A stretch of 62,346 nucleotides of DNA, taken from positions 1-62,346 of the IMG/VR virus record IMGVR_UViG_3300036790_000248; one strand, 5' to 3'. Numbering within the stretch: the stretch's first letter is position 1; the number at the start of each line of letters is the position of its first letter. The notes under the pieces are model-generated. The model was given only the letters and a program-made list of their open reading frames with translations. It searched no databases and was not told the DNA's origin. Both the position numbers and the translations under genes were made by a program. Origin of the DNA: a virus. Shown here one piece after another: positions 49,073 through 57,763 of this stretch.

Positions 49073-49554
49073 CATCCCGTATCGCCATCTGCGTCACTGC
49101 CATCCTGGCCGTCGTGTTCCTCGCTGCGACGGCGCACTGTCAAGACAGCACTGGCAACGTCAAGGGGGACGGGCCGATCCCGTCGTCCATTAAGACGCCG
49201 CCAGGCAAGCCAACCGTAGACTCCGGTATCCCGCTGCCTCCGCCGCCGTTGCTGTCGGCCGACGACAAGTTCCATGGCCGCTCCCTCCAGTTGGAGGAGG
49301 CGCAGGACATCTCCGCGTTGCAGCAGACGCCGCAGTACCAGACCGCCATGGCCGCGCAGCAGCGCCGGGCGCAGTTCTTCCGCGACCTGTACGCCAAGTA
49401 CCATCTGGACGCGGCGCATTACGTGGTATGCGACGGGCCGGGGACGGGACAGCCAAGCGAGGCCGCGTGCAAGGGCGTGGCGCGGGGGGACATGGAGTGG
49501 CGGGCGGTGGTTGCGCCGGCGCCAGCGCCAGCCGCAACGGGGCCGAAGAGGTGA
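49069..49554 (+). CDS. Secreted hypothetical protein
   Basis: Encodes 161 residues from ATG 49069 behind GGAGGAGGAA. A Sec signal peptide (IAICVTAILAVVFLAATAHC) is followed by a Pro-rich linker and a helical domain (SLQLEEAQDISALQQTPQYQ, QQRRAQFFRDLYAKYHLDAA) with two Cys. It is embedded in the replication operon immediately before the polymerase, a strange place for an exported protein. Function unknown. Confidence 0.65.
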   Translation: MTSRIAICVTAILAVVFLAATAHCQDSTGNVKGDGPIPSSIKTPPGKPTVDSGIPLPPPPLLSADDKFHGRSLQLEEAQDISALQQTPQYQTAMAAQQRRAQFFRDLYAKYHLDAAHYVVCDGPGTGQPSEAACKGVARGDMEWRAVVAPAPAPAATGPKR

Positions 49555-52328
49555 GCCGATGCAAGCCCAGTTCGTGTTCCGGCTGCTCAATTGAAGGCCA
49601 TGGAACAGATTTCAGCGCGATCGAGGGAACCGGATCGCTCGGTGTCCTCATCTGTGCCGAAGCCAGCGGTGAGCTCGAAGCCCGCGACCAGCTCCCGCTA
49701 CGCCCGTATGCGCCCAGCGGCTCCGTGCTCGAACGCACCTTTCGACGGATGGGCTACTCCCGCGCCCAGTTCTCGATCACCAATACGCTCCGCTGCCGCC
49801 CGCGCAACAACTGGCTGGCGGGCGCGCCGTGGGAGTTCGGAGCACTCAACCACTGCCGATCTAATCTCGATGCCGCTATTAGCGAGCGTAGGCCCCGCGC
49901 TATCTTGGCTCTAGGGGATACAGCGCTGCGCGAACTTACCAATGAGGTCGGGCCCGCGAGAGGCGTGTCTCATCTCTGTGGATACGCGCTGCCGGGGCCG
50001 CCCGATCCACATGTGGCGGCGATTCAGGCGATCCCGGTGATCCCCGCCTTCCACCCGGCGTTCATCCGGCGCGGCAAGGCGTCGCTGCAAGGCGTGTTCG
50101 CGCGCAACCTGCAACGGGCGGTGAACGTGGCGGCGGGGCGCGATCGTGAATGGACGTGGGGCATCGACCCCGAAAGGAGTGAGACGTATGGACAGCTCAG
50201 ATATTCGCTACATCCTAGCCTTGACGAGGCGCGAGCATTTGCGCGAAGAGTTACGGAATCTCCGGAACGAACTCTCTCCTACGATATCGAGACTTTCGAG
50301 AGCGCTAGCCTTGATGAGGATGCTCGCGATGGATTTACAGATACCCGCATTCGACTCATCCAGTTCTCTATTGAATCAGGCAGTGGAATCGCTCTCCCTT
50401 GGGAGGGAACTTATCGAGACATCGCTGGCGAGTTGCTACGAACCTCCAATGTCAAGTGCGGCCACAACCTCTGGCTCTTCGACAACAAAGTCCTCGACGC
50501 CTGCGGGGCCCGCGAGGGACTCGACCTCCGACCACGAGGCGTGATCCACGACACGCTCCAGATGTTCCACCACTGGCAACCGGATCTCCCGGCGCACCTA
50601 CAGTTCTGCGCCCAGTTCGTGCAGTTCCCGTTCCCGTGGAAACACTTGGCGGCCACCAACCTGGAGTTCTACGGCTGCGTGGATGTGGACGCGACGCTGC
50701 GCCTGTACACGTTCCTGCGCCAGCAACTCGACCGCGACGGGATCTGGGACTCGCCGTACGACGCGTCCGGCGACTGTGTCGGCGGGTACGTGGGCCAGGT
50801 GGCGCAGGTCAGGCCGATCCTCGCGGCGATGGAGCGCCGGGGATTGCCCGTCGACGACACCGAGCGGTTGAAGCTGGACGGGGAGTTCGATGCGGCGCAA
50901 CAGGAGTTGGACGCGGCGCTGCAACTGAGAGTGCCGGAGGAAGTGCTGGGGCTGGAGCCGCGGCGCGGGAAGAAAGGGAACTATGATTACGGATACGTCA
51001 GGACGCCTAAAGATACTACAGGTCTCGTACTGCGGGCCTGTACCATCACCACGATTGATGAGAGCACTGGAGAGCCTTGCCGAAGCAGCGTTGAACGCTA
51101 TTGCCGGGTCATTGCCTTCAACCCCAACTCTCCTGACCAGCTCAAACGATACATGGACGCTAGAGGTCACAAGCGTCCTAAATCCCGCGAACAAGACGAC
51201 GAAGGCCACGACAAAGACACCACGGCGAAGAAAGAGTTAGTCCGGCTGGCGCATCGCAGCGGCGACGACTTCTACCTGCGCGTCATCGAGTATCGAGAGT
51301 TATCGAAAATGCGAGGGACGTACATTGATGGCTTCGCGCCCCACGCCGACGGGCGCGTCCACACGACGTTCACGTTCGACACCGGCACGGGCCAGCTCAC
51401 CTCCCGCAACCCGAACGCGCAGAACTTCCCCAAGCATGGTCGGCTCGCCAAGGCCATCCGCCGCATGGTCGCCGCGCCGCCCGGCCGCATCCTCGTCGAG
51501 TGGGACTACAAGGCTTATCACGTCCTCACCACTGGCTGGTGCGCCGAGGACGCCTCCTACATACGGATGGCGCGGCTGGACATGCACTCGTTCGTCGCGG
51601 GATGCTTCCTCGGTACGTGGCAACCGCAAATCATGGAGGAGTCCGATGAGGAGCTTCGAGATCGCTTTCGATGGTTCAAGCAGGACAGCGACCGCAAACG
51701 TGTCCGTGATAAGCAAGCCAAGCCTTCCATTCTCGGAGTCGGCTTTGGAATGGGCGCTCGGCGACTGTATCAGGAGAACCTTGAGCACTTTTCTGGGGAG
51801 CGAGTTGCAAAGCATTTCCTCGATCTCCTGCACCGTCTTTTTCCGCGAGTCTTTGCGTGGCAGCAGCGTATCCGCCAGCAGGCCCACGAGCAACAGTACC
51901 TGCGCTCCCCGTTCGGCCACCTGCGACGGTTCTACGAAGTCTTCACTTGGGACTACAAATCGGCCACGTACAAAAACGGCGACCAGGCGGAGGAGGCGGT
52001 AGCGTTCCTGCCCGCCAACGTCGCGTTCGGCAACATCCGGCTCACGATGAAGGCGCTGGAACGCGCTGGGATCGCTGACCGCTATGGCCTGTGCAATACG
52101 ATCCACGATTCGCTGATGTTCGACTTCCCCGCGCCGCTGCTGGAGCAACACATCGCCGAGGTGTACCCGATCCTGATCGCGCCGTCGCCGGTGCTGCGGA
52201 ACTCGGTTACACCGGAAGGACTGTGGTGTGACGCGGAATGCAGTGCCGGGCCGAACTGGGCTTCAATGACTGAGAGGGAGGTCGCTCATGCGCCGACTGT
52301 GGCGTCTTCTGTTGCTGCGATGGTATAG
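49551..52328 (+). CDS. UDG-like domain fused to family A DNA polymerase
   Basis: Encodes 925 residues from GTG 49551 (GTGA overlap with the previous stop). Residues 1-195 resemble family 4 uracil-DNA glycosylases (Cys4, Cys9, Cys12 then EGTGSLGVLICAEASGELEA, TNTLRCRPRNNW, IPAFHPAFIRRG). A 3'-5' exonuclease follows (SYDIETFES, Asp245 and Glu247; CVDVDATLRLY). The polymerase has motif A VEWDYKAYHVL (Asp652), motif B RDKQAKPSILGVGFG (Lys724) and motif C TIHDSLMFD (His852-Asp853), with Ser in place of the usual Glu. A glycosylase-like domain on PolA is known in SPO1-type phage polymerases. It is the main replicase here. Confidence 0.9.
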   Translation: MSRCKPSSCSGCSIEGHGTDFSAIEGTGSLGVLICAEASGELEARDQLPLRPYAPSGSVLERTFRRMGYSRAQFSITNTLRCRPRNNWLAGAPWEFGALNHCRSNLDAAISERRPRAILALGDTALRELTNEVGPARGVSHLCGYALPGPPDPHVAAIQAIPVIPAFHPAFIRRGKASLQGVFARNLQRAVNVAAGRDREWTWGIDPERSETYGQLRYSLHPSLDEARAFARRVTESPERTLSYDIETFESASLDEDARDGFTDTRIRLIQFSIESGSGIALPWEGTYRDIAGELLRTSNVKCGHNLWLFDNKVLDACGAREGLDLRPRGVIHDTLQMFHHWQPDLPAHLQFCAQFVQFPFPWKHLAATNLEFYGCVDVDATLRLYTFLRQQLDRDGIWDSPYDASGDCVGGYVGQVAQVRPILAAMERRGLPVDDTERLKLDGEFDAAQQELDAALQLRVPEEVLGLEPRRGKKGNYDYGYVRTPKDTTGLVLRACTITTIDESTGEPCRSSVERYCRVIAFNPNSPDQLKRYMDARGHKRPKSREQDDEGHDKDTTAKKELVRLAHRSGDDFYLRVIEYRELSKMRGTYIDGFAPHADGRVHTTFTFDTGTGQLTSRNPNAQNFPKHGRLAKAIRRMVAAPPGRILVEWDYKAYHVLTTGWCAEDASYIRMARLDMHSFVAGCFLGTWQPQIMEESDEELRDRFRWFKQDSDRKRVRDKQAKPSILGVGFGMGARRLYQENLEHFSGERVAKHFLDLLHRLFPRVFAWQQRIRQQAHEQQYLRSPFGHLRRFYEVFTWDYKSATYKNGDQAEEAVAFLPANVAFGNIRLTMKALERAGIADRYGLCNTIHDSLMFDFPAPLLEQHIAEVYPILIAPSPVLRNSVTPEGLWCDAECSAGPNWASMTEREVAHAPTVASSVAAMV

Positions 52329-53371
52329 GCCGACTGCGGAGTCGGAGTGGCCTGTCGTGCGTCTGCGCCAGCTGCTCGGATCTGATACAGGCCCAGTCCT
52401 GCGATGTCCACTCGGCTATCGCATGGCATGCACACCGGCTGCCACGCGCACGGCCCTCCAACCGGATCACACGCCGACCGCGCCATCGGCACCGACAGCG
52501 GATCCACCGCCGCGTCTGCGTCCACGAGTCGTCTACGCATCTCCTCCACTAGAAGGAGTATTTCCGATCGGATACGGCTGCCCTGTGCCTGCGAAGGTTG
52601 AGAAATGGTTACATGGTGAAGAAGGGACGGCGTAACGTGATCGGCGTCGAGCAGATCGCACCACGCGTCGGCGTCCGGCTTGGTCTGGTCGGCGTACCAC
52701 AGCGGCGTCCACTTGTCGCCGGAGAGTTTGCGCCATCCGCCCTTGCCGTCCGGTCGCTGGAACCGGTACTGCCCCGCGATGCACGGATGCTTCCAGCATC
52801 GCGCCCACGGCGACACGCGGCGACCGGATCGCTGCTGGCCGATATCGACTACATGCAGCATCATCGGCGCGTCCAGCATCACCATGTCGCCGATCACCGC
52901 CCACGAGTGCGCCTCGCGGGCCAGCGTGTCGGCGTCGAAGCTGTCCGCCGTGATCCATCTGTGAAGAGTGCCGGAATCGTCGAGCCAAGAGGAGGGACGC
53001 CATGAAGCTAACGTGGAATCAGTGCTGTGGATTGATACTGATTGCGGTCGGGTCAGTACAAGTAGTGTCAACCTGGATATGGCTGTTAAGACGACACCGA
53101 GCATCCCGGCCCAGTCCTGCGCCACCGTCCACGGGTCGCCGGTCAGCATGTCCAGTCCCGGCCGCGCCGCCTCGGACAGAAACCGGGTACGCGCATCCGA
53201 CCTTACAACCTCAATCGGTTCGGTGTTCGATAGTCGGAACACACCTTCGCGTAGACACGACCGGAACAATGACGCCGGACGCCATCGCAACACGCGCCAC
53301 TGCCGCTCTAAAAGCCAGCGACGGGGGCAGGTCTGCCACTGGCGGAGATCCGAGGCGGACACGGTGAACAT
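52286..53371 (-). CDS. RecB-like nuclease family protein with Fe-S cysteines
   Basis: Encodes 361 residues from ATG 53371 behind GTGGGGA, converging on the polymerase gene with a 43-base overlap. MFTVSASDLRQWQTCPRRWL at the start and SLFRSCLREGVFRLSN resemble phage PD-(D/E)XK proteins. Cys15 with Cys301, Cys308 and Cys314 reproduces the Cas4-type four-cysteine layout of 32845..34461. I cannot locate a full D...ExK active site, so activity is uncertain. The conserved-looking SGTLHRWIT and SPWARCWKHPC segments support a real gene. Confidence 0.68.
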   Translation of the reverse strand: MFTVSASDLRQWQTCPRRWLLERQWRVLRWRPASLFRSCLREGVFRLSNTEPIEVVRSDARTRFLSEAARPGLDMLTGDPWTVAQDWAGMLGVVLTAISRLTLLVLTRPQSVSIHSTDSTLASWRPSSWLDDSGTLHRWITADSFDADTLAREAHSWAVIGDMVMLDAPMMLHVVDIGQQRSGRRVSPWARCWKHPCIAGQYRFQRPDGKGGWRKLSGDKWTPLWYADQTKPDADAWCDLLDADHVTPSLLHHVTISQPSQAQGSRIRSEILLLVEEMRRRLVDADAAVDPLSVPMARSACDPVGGPCAWQPVCMPCDSRVDIAGLGLYQIRAAGADARQATPTPQSAYTIAATEDATVGA

Positions 53372-53402
53372 ACGTCCCCACAATATCACCAATCCGGTAC
53401 GC

Positions 53403-53582
53403 ATGGATGATCCGTGCTACCGCTGCGACGGGCGCTGGAAGCTCCTGCGCGTGACGCCGGACGACTTGGATCGCATGGTGGAGTGGGGCGTGGAACTGAT
53501 CGTCAAATGTCGCGGCTGCGGCATCCTTAGCGCCGCTACTCGTCGCCGACCGGGGGCGGAGGAACAGTCCGAGGGCGTTTGA
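53403..53582 (+). CDS. Small zinc-ribbon protein
   Basis: Fifty-nine residues from ATG 53403 (MDDPCYRCDGRWKLLRVTPD, then VKCRGCGILSAATRRR). It forms a compact four-cysteine ribbon. It diverges from the nuclease gene and overlaps the 3' end of the convergent ejection-protein gene by 47 bases. No promoter is obvious. Confidence 0.55.
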   Translation: MDDPCYRCDGRWKLLRVTPDDLDRMVEWGVELIVKCRGCGILSAATRRRPGAEEQSEGV

Positions 53583-55095
53583 AGCGGTCGTAGAGTTCCG
53601 CGCCAGCCTCGCCCCCAACCGCGTATCCCAGCAGCGGGTGACCCATCGCCGATCCCATAGACCCGCCGACCACTTTCCCTCCGAGACGGGCTGCCTTACG
53701 AGCCATCGTGCCCTTCTCCGGCGGCTTGGGCGGCTTGGGCCTCGGCAACTCCTTCACTTCCGGCACCTTCTTGCTGATCTCCGCAGCCTCGCCTGCAATG
53801 CGTTTCGCGGCCAACGGCAGATGCGGCTTGGCGCCATGCTCGGTGTAGCGGCGTAACTGGTTCGACATGTACTCGTTGCCGCGGCCCATAACCTGCGGCT
53901 CCAAGAAGTTGGCGTCGAGTGCTTTGTGTGCGCGAGCCAACGGGGACTTGGGATCGACCCAATCCTGACGGAACTGACGCTCAGACGATTTCAGCGCCGT
54001 GTATTGGTCGCCCAGCTTGCGGGACTCGGCGGCCTTGGTAAGTTGCGAGTCCAATCCCTCCTGCACCGACTTCAACGCTTGGTACACGTTGCCGGGGAGG
54101 TTCCCCTGCGCCAGCTTGTCGCCGATCGCGGAGTAGTGTACGCGGGCCGTGTCGAACGGTAACTCTCCCGTGCCTGGGATGGCCTTCAACTCGCCCCCCG
54201 CACCTTCCATGAACTCCTGTATCCCCATCTCCTTCGCCAGATCGTTGAACACTTTCAGTGACGAGGGGCTTCCCTTGAGATACTTGGCCTTCGCATCTTC
54301 AATCTGGTTGAACGCGGCAGCGGGGTCAAGTTGCGCCCCCTCCATCCCTTGGCGGAACTGGCCCCAACGCTGATCCAGCGACGACCGTGCGCGGGTGTAC
54401 GTCTCCTGTAGATTCTGGTGCAACTCCTTCACGGTGCCCTTTGCCGCAGCGTCCAGCCGCGCCTTACGCTGCACCTGCGCGGTGGCGTCACGGTACCCAC
54501 GATTGGCCTTCTCGATGGCCTCGACGCGCTCTGGTGTCATGACCTCGGATGCGGGAGGCTCTGGCACCGTCTTTCCGCGCAGCGTGGCGGTCGTGGCCTC
54601 GGAGCTCCCAGACGGCTCCGCACCCGCCTCGTGCATGATCCCAGCCGTGAGGGCGTCCCCAGCGAGGTTAGCGGGATCCTTCGCCCAATCCTTGGCCGCA
54701 GCGACGATCTGGCCCGGCGGCCCGTACTTCCACGCCCGCGCCAGTGTCTCTTTCGGCCCGGCGAAGGGATGCGGGCCTGACATTCTTCGCACCAGATCGG
54801 CATGCTCTGGCGTCCCACGCTCAGTCATGGCGATAGCTCCGCTGATCGTCTGGTTGAGGCTGTGGCCAGTGTCGCCGACGCGCTTGCTGGTACGAGCGAG
54901 GAACGACTGGCTGGGATCGACGTTAGGATCGCCGACCAGTGGCGATTCGTGCATGGCGATGGACGGCTTGGCTATCGTGGGCGGTGCAATAGGCGACGCC
55001 GCACTGCGATCCGGCTCGGCGTATTGTGCCCACTTGTCGGACTGCCCGCCGCCAGACGCGGGTTCTGCGTACTGGGCCCACTTATCATCGGGCAT
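53536..55095 (-). CDS. Internal (ejection) virion protein C
   Basis: A 519-residue protein from ATG 55095, the last late gene. A nine-residue motif DKWAQYAEP occurs twice at the N-terminus (residues 4-12 and 20-28). The middle is long helical coiled coil. The end has a glycine-zipper-like segment (KVVGGSMGSAMGHPLLGYAV) able to enter membranes. Its place as third of three helical Ala/Gln-rich proteins at the end of the late block fits ejection proteins that form a channel across the envelope in short-tailed phages. Confidence 0.62.
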   Translation of the reverse strand: MPDDKWAQYAEPASGGGQSDKWAQYAEPDRSAASPIAPPTIAKPSIAMHESPLVGDPNVDPSQSFLARTSKRVGDTGHSLNQTISGAIAMTERGTPEHADLVRRMSGPHPFAGPKETLARAWKYGPPGQIVAAAKDWAKDPANLAGDALTAGIMHEAGAEPSGSSEATTATLRGKTVPEPPASEVMTPERVEAIEKANRGYRDATAQVQRKARLDAAAKGTVKELHQNLQETYTRARSSLDQRWGQFRQGMEGAQLDPAAAFNQIEDAKAKYLKGSPSSLKVFNDLAKEMGIQEFMEGAGGELKAIPGTGELPFDTARVHYSAIGDKLAQGNLPGNVYQALKSVQEGLDSQLTKAAESRKLGDQYTALKSSERQFRQDWVDPKSPLARAHKALDANFLEPQVMGRGNEYMSNQLRRYTEHGAKPHLPLAAKRIAGEAAEISKKVPEVKELPRPKPPKPPEKGTMARKAARLGGKVVGGSMGSAMGHPLLGYAVGGEAGAELYDRFKRPRTVPPPPVGDE

Positions 55096-56734
55096 CCGGG
55101 TGATCCTTCTTGAACTCGGCGACCATGCTAGTGGGGATGTTGTACGTCTTGCCGCCGCTGGTAAATCGTTGCGTCTTACCCTTGCCGTCCGGCGGAGGTG
55201 ATACCGTATTCCCGCGCCCCTTCGCGCCTAACTCGTCGCTGTATTCGTCCTCGACGCGATCTACATGATCCTTCAGGATGCCGACCTTTTGGTCGCCGAG
55301 ATCCACCATCTGGCGCATCTGCTCCGGCGTCAACGTCACGCCGCTCAGATACCCGTCATCGCTGAACTTGGCTCCCAGCTTGGCCAGCCAAGGCGCGGAT
55401 GACGTGGCTTCATCCCACACCGCCCGCGTGATCCGGGCGCCTTTCTGCGCGCCCAGCGTCATGCCGATGTGGTTGGCGACGAGCGACAGCATCGCCTGCT
55501 GGTCACCCTTGAGGCCCGCGTCCAAGTTTTGGTGCATCGTCGTCTGGCGATCGATGGCAGAGTCGTAGTCCGACCGCGCCTTTTTGACTTCTTTCTGCGC
55601 GGCGGCGTAATCGCTGCGGTCGAGTGCATGCTGGAACGCCAGCGTAGACGCAGTGATCTGGTGCTGAAACCTGCGATCGTCTCGCGCATCTTGCGCCGCC
55701 TCGTGCGCCTTCTCAACCTTCTTCGCTGAGTCGTAGATCGCCTTGGCCTCCGGGGGCATCGTAGTGGGGTCGGTGTAATACTCATTCGTCGCTGGGTTCT
55801 TGACGCCGACCAGCATTCCATCCTTGAAATCCGGCTGCATCTCTTTGCCCGCACCTTTGGGCGTCACTCCGGCCTTGGTCATCACGGCCTTCTCGACATC
55901 CTCCGGCGACATTTGCGGGAATGCGTCATGGAGGTCGTCGCGGAACCGCTTCAGGTCGTTGACGTGGTAGCGTGGATCGGCCTCGGCGGTCAGCTTGTCA
56001 CGGTATTCCTGATCCTTGATCCGGCGGGCATCCTGCTCCTTCATCGACGCAGCATCGGAGTCCCGTTGCGCGGCCTCCATGAGCGGGTTGCTGGACGGCG
56101 CGGTTGGCGGAGTCGGAGTCGCGGAGGCCGCCGTTGGTGCTCCCGTGGGCGGAGGCGGCACCGTCCCGGATTGTGGTGACGGCGGCGCGGCTCCTTGCGG
56201 CGGCGGTGGCACGGTCGGCGAACCCTGCTGTGTTGGCGGTGCGCCACCCGGCGCTGGCTGCTGGCCGCCCTGCCCTGGCTGGCCGCCGTGTGCCCCTGAC
56301 AGATGTTTCAGCAACCCGCCCACCTGCTGAATGATCGGCTTGGCTTGCTTCGATTTCCCGGCGATCTTCGTATAGTCCGCCCACGCGCCATCGGCCATCT
56401 GCTGCCACTGCTGCATCTCCTCCGGCTTCACCGGCTGCCCGGTCACCGGATTCGTCCCTGTGGCTTTCGCCTTGGCGATCATGCCGTAGTAACGCTTGGC
56501 CGTCTCGGAGTGACGCTGCGCGTCGGCGATCACTTGATCGTGGTGCTGTTGCAACGCCTTGTCGATGGCAGGCGTGCCGCCACCACTGAGCCGCGAGATG
56601 ATGCTGCGGAACTTGTCCATCCCGCCGCCGTTGCCCGCTCCCTGTACATCTACCGCGGGATCGCCGGACGGCGGTGCGGCCACCGTCGGCGTGCCTTGCG
56701 TCGCTGGTTGTTGTGGCGGCATAGTGAGAGTCAC
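55085..56734 (-). CDS. Internal (ejection) virion protein B
   Basis: A 549-residue protein from GTG 56734. An N-terminal helical region is followed by a Pro/Gly/Gln-rich linker (QPAPGGAPPTQQGSPTVPPP) and a long charged helical part (DYAAAQKEVKKARSDYDSAI). No enzyme motif is seen. It overlaps the next gene by 11 bases. By position and composition it is a second ejection-type protein. Confidence 0.6.
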   Translation of the reverse strand: MTLTMPPQQPATQGTPTVAAPPSGDPAVDVQGAGNGGGMDKFRSIISRLSGGGTPAIDKALQQHHDQVIADAQRHSETAKRYYGMIAKAKATGTNPVTGQPVKPEEMQQWQQMADGAWADYTKIAGKSKQAKPIIQQVGGLLKHLSGAHGGQPGQGGQQPAPGGAPPTQQGSPTVPPPPQGAAPPSPQSGTVPPPPTGAPTAASATPTPPTAPSSNPLMEAAQRDSDAASMKEQDARRIKDQEYRDKLTAEADPRYHVNDLKRFRDDLHDAFPQMSPEDVEKAVMTKAGVTPKGAGKEMQPDFKDGMLVGVKNPATNEYYTDPTTMPPEAKAIYDSAKKVEKAHEAAQDARDDRRFQHQITASTLAFQHALDRSDYAAAQKEVKKARSDYDSAIDRQTTMHQNLDAGLKGDQQAMLSLVANHIGMTLGAQKGARITRAVWDEATSSAPWLAKLGAKFSDDGYLSGVTLTPEQMRQMVDLGDQKVGILKDHVDRVEDEYSDELGAKGRGNTVSPPPDGKGKTQRFTSGGKTYNIPTSMVAEFKKDHPDAR

Positions 56735-56736
56735 CT

Positions 56737-57321
56737 TTATCCGAAGATCACGTCCAGCGCATCGGACGCCAGATTGCCCGTGGACTGAGCCTTCTGCTGG
56801 TGCAGGGCGTCCGACGTGGTGCGCGAATCCCCGGCCAGCTTCGTCAGGTCGCCCGCCGCCTGCCCGCCCAGTCCCAGCAGGTTGCCCGCCTGCGACGCAA
56901 GCGTGCTCCCCACAGCGGTCGCGCCTGTGGCAGCCTTCGACTTGGCATCGTTCACCGCCGCGTCGATCGAGGCACGCTTGGAATCCTCCAGCGTCTGCGT
57001 GGTCGCGTTGACGCCGCCGCCGCGCGCCGTACCGCTCCCGGCGATCTGGCGCTTGGCCGCGTCCGTCTGCTGCGTCGCCGCGTTCACCGTCGGCGCGACG
57101 GCGCTGAGTGTCGCAGCCCGGTCGCCGCCGAGTAACTTGGAGTAGTAGCCGCCCGCCTGGCCAAGGAGGTCTGAGGCCGCGCCAGTCGAGTTCTTGCCCG
57201 TGTTCATGCCGAAGTTGAACAGGTTGGAGAGATCGCCGAATCCGGCGAGCTGCTGCTTGCGATCGGTCTTGGCCCCCGATCCGCCGAACACGTTCCCGAT
57301 GTCCCCCGCTAGTCCCGGCAT
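56737..57321 (-). CDS. Internal (ejection) virion protein A
   Basis: Encodes 194 residues from ATG 57321. It is Gly/Ala/Ser/Gln-rich and helical (SDLLGQAGGYYSKLLGGDRA, AGNLLGLGGQAAGDLTKLAG), like T7 gp14-type internal core proteins that insert in the outer membrane. It is first of the three probable ejection genes. Assignment is inferred from composition and order. Confidence 0.58.
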   Translation of the reverse strand: MPGLAGDIGNVFGGSGAKTDRKQQLAGFGDLSNLFNFGMNTGKNSTGAASDLLGQAGGYYSKLLGGDRAATLSAVAPTVNAATQQTDAAKRQIAGSGTARGGGVNATTQTLEDSKRASIDAAVNDAKSKAATGATAVGSTLASQAGNLLGLGGQAAGDLTKLAGDSRTTSDALHQQKAQSTGNLASDALDVIFG

Positions 57322-57334
57322 GGCATCCCCTCGC

Positions 57335-57751
57335 TCATTGCGTCACGAACACGGCCGACGCGATCTTCTTCATCCCGCGATCGCGGCACAGTTTCTCCGT
57401 GTGCGGATTGCCTGCCAGCACCATCCAGCCGCGGGCCTTGATCGACGTTAGGAATTCGACCATCTTGTCGGCCAGTTGCGCCGCCAGCTCCGTCCCGCGC
57501 TCGTCGGAATTGACGTATAGCGGCTCCGCGTGAGGCACCAGTTGCATCACGTGGAAGCCGACGATGCGGTCGTCGCGTTTGGCGACCAGCACCCGCGTCA
57601 GCGTCCGGTTGAGCGACATCCATCCGCGCGTGGCGCAGATCTCGTCGATGGTGTCCCATTCCTCGCGCGTGGCCGGGCGGGGCGCGTCCGCCGCGTCTGG
57701 CCCGTCGATCCACTCGAATCGCACATCCTGCGCTGCGTCGTCGTCTGCCAT
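57335..57751 (-). CDS. GNAT-like acetyltransferase-fold protein
   Basis: Encodes 138 residues from ATG 57751 with GGGAGG upstream. RVLVAKRDDRIVGFHVMQLV is the typical GNAT beta-4/5 region, and LYVNSDERGTELAAQLADKM plus HTEKLCRDRGMKKI fit the cofactor-binding helix and C-terminal part, although the Q/RxxGxG/A loop is weak (SDERGT). It lies just before the ejection-protein genes, as T7 gene 13 (an acetyltransferase-like internal protein) does. It may be structural or an assembly factor. Confidence 0.65.
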   Translation of the reverse strand: MADDDAAQDVRFEWIDGPDAADAPRPATREEWDTIDEICATRGWMSLNRTLTRVLVAKRDDRIVGFHVMQLVPHAEPLYVNSDERGTELAAQLADKMVEFLTSIKARGWMVLAGNPHTEKLCRDRGMKKIASAVFVTQ

Positions 57752-57763
57752 CGCTGGCCTCCC

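Noticed and set aside
53002-53367. Plus-strand frame starting MKLTWNQCCGLILIAVG with a strong GAGGAGGG site
   Set aside because: Tempting as a small membrane protein, but it lies wholly inside the minus-strand RecB-like nuclease gene, and after 30 residues it becomes Pro/Arg/Ser-rich shadow sequence.
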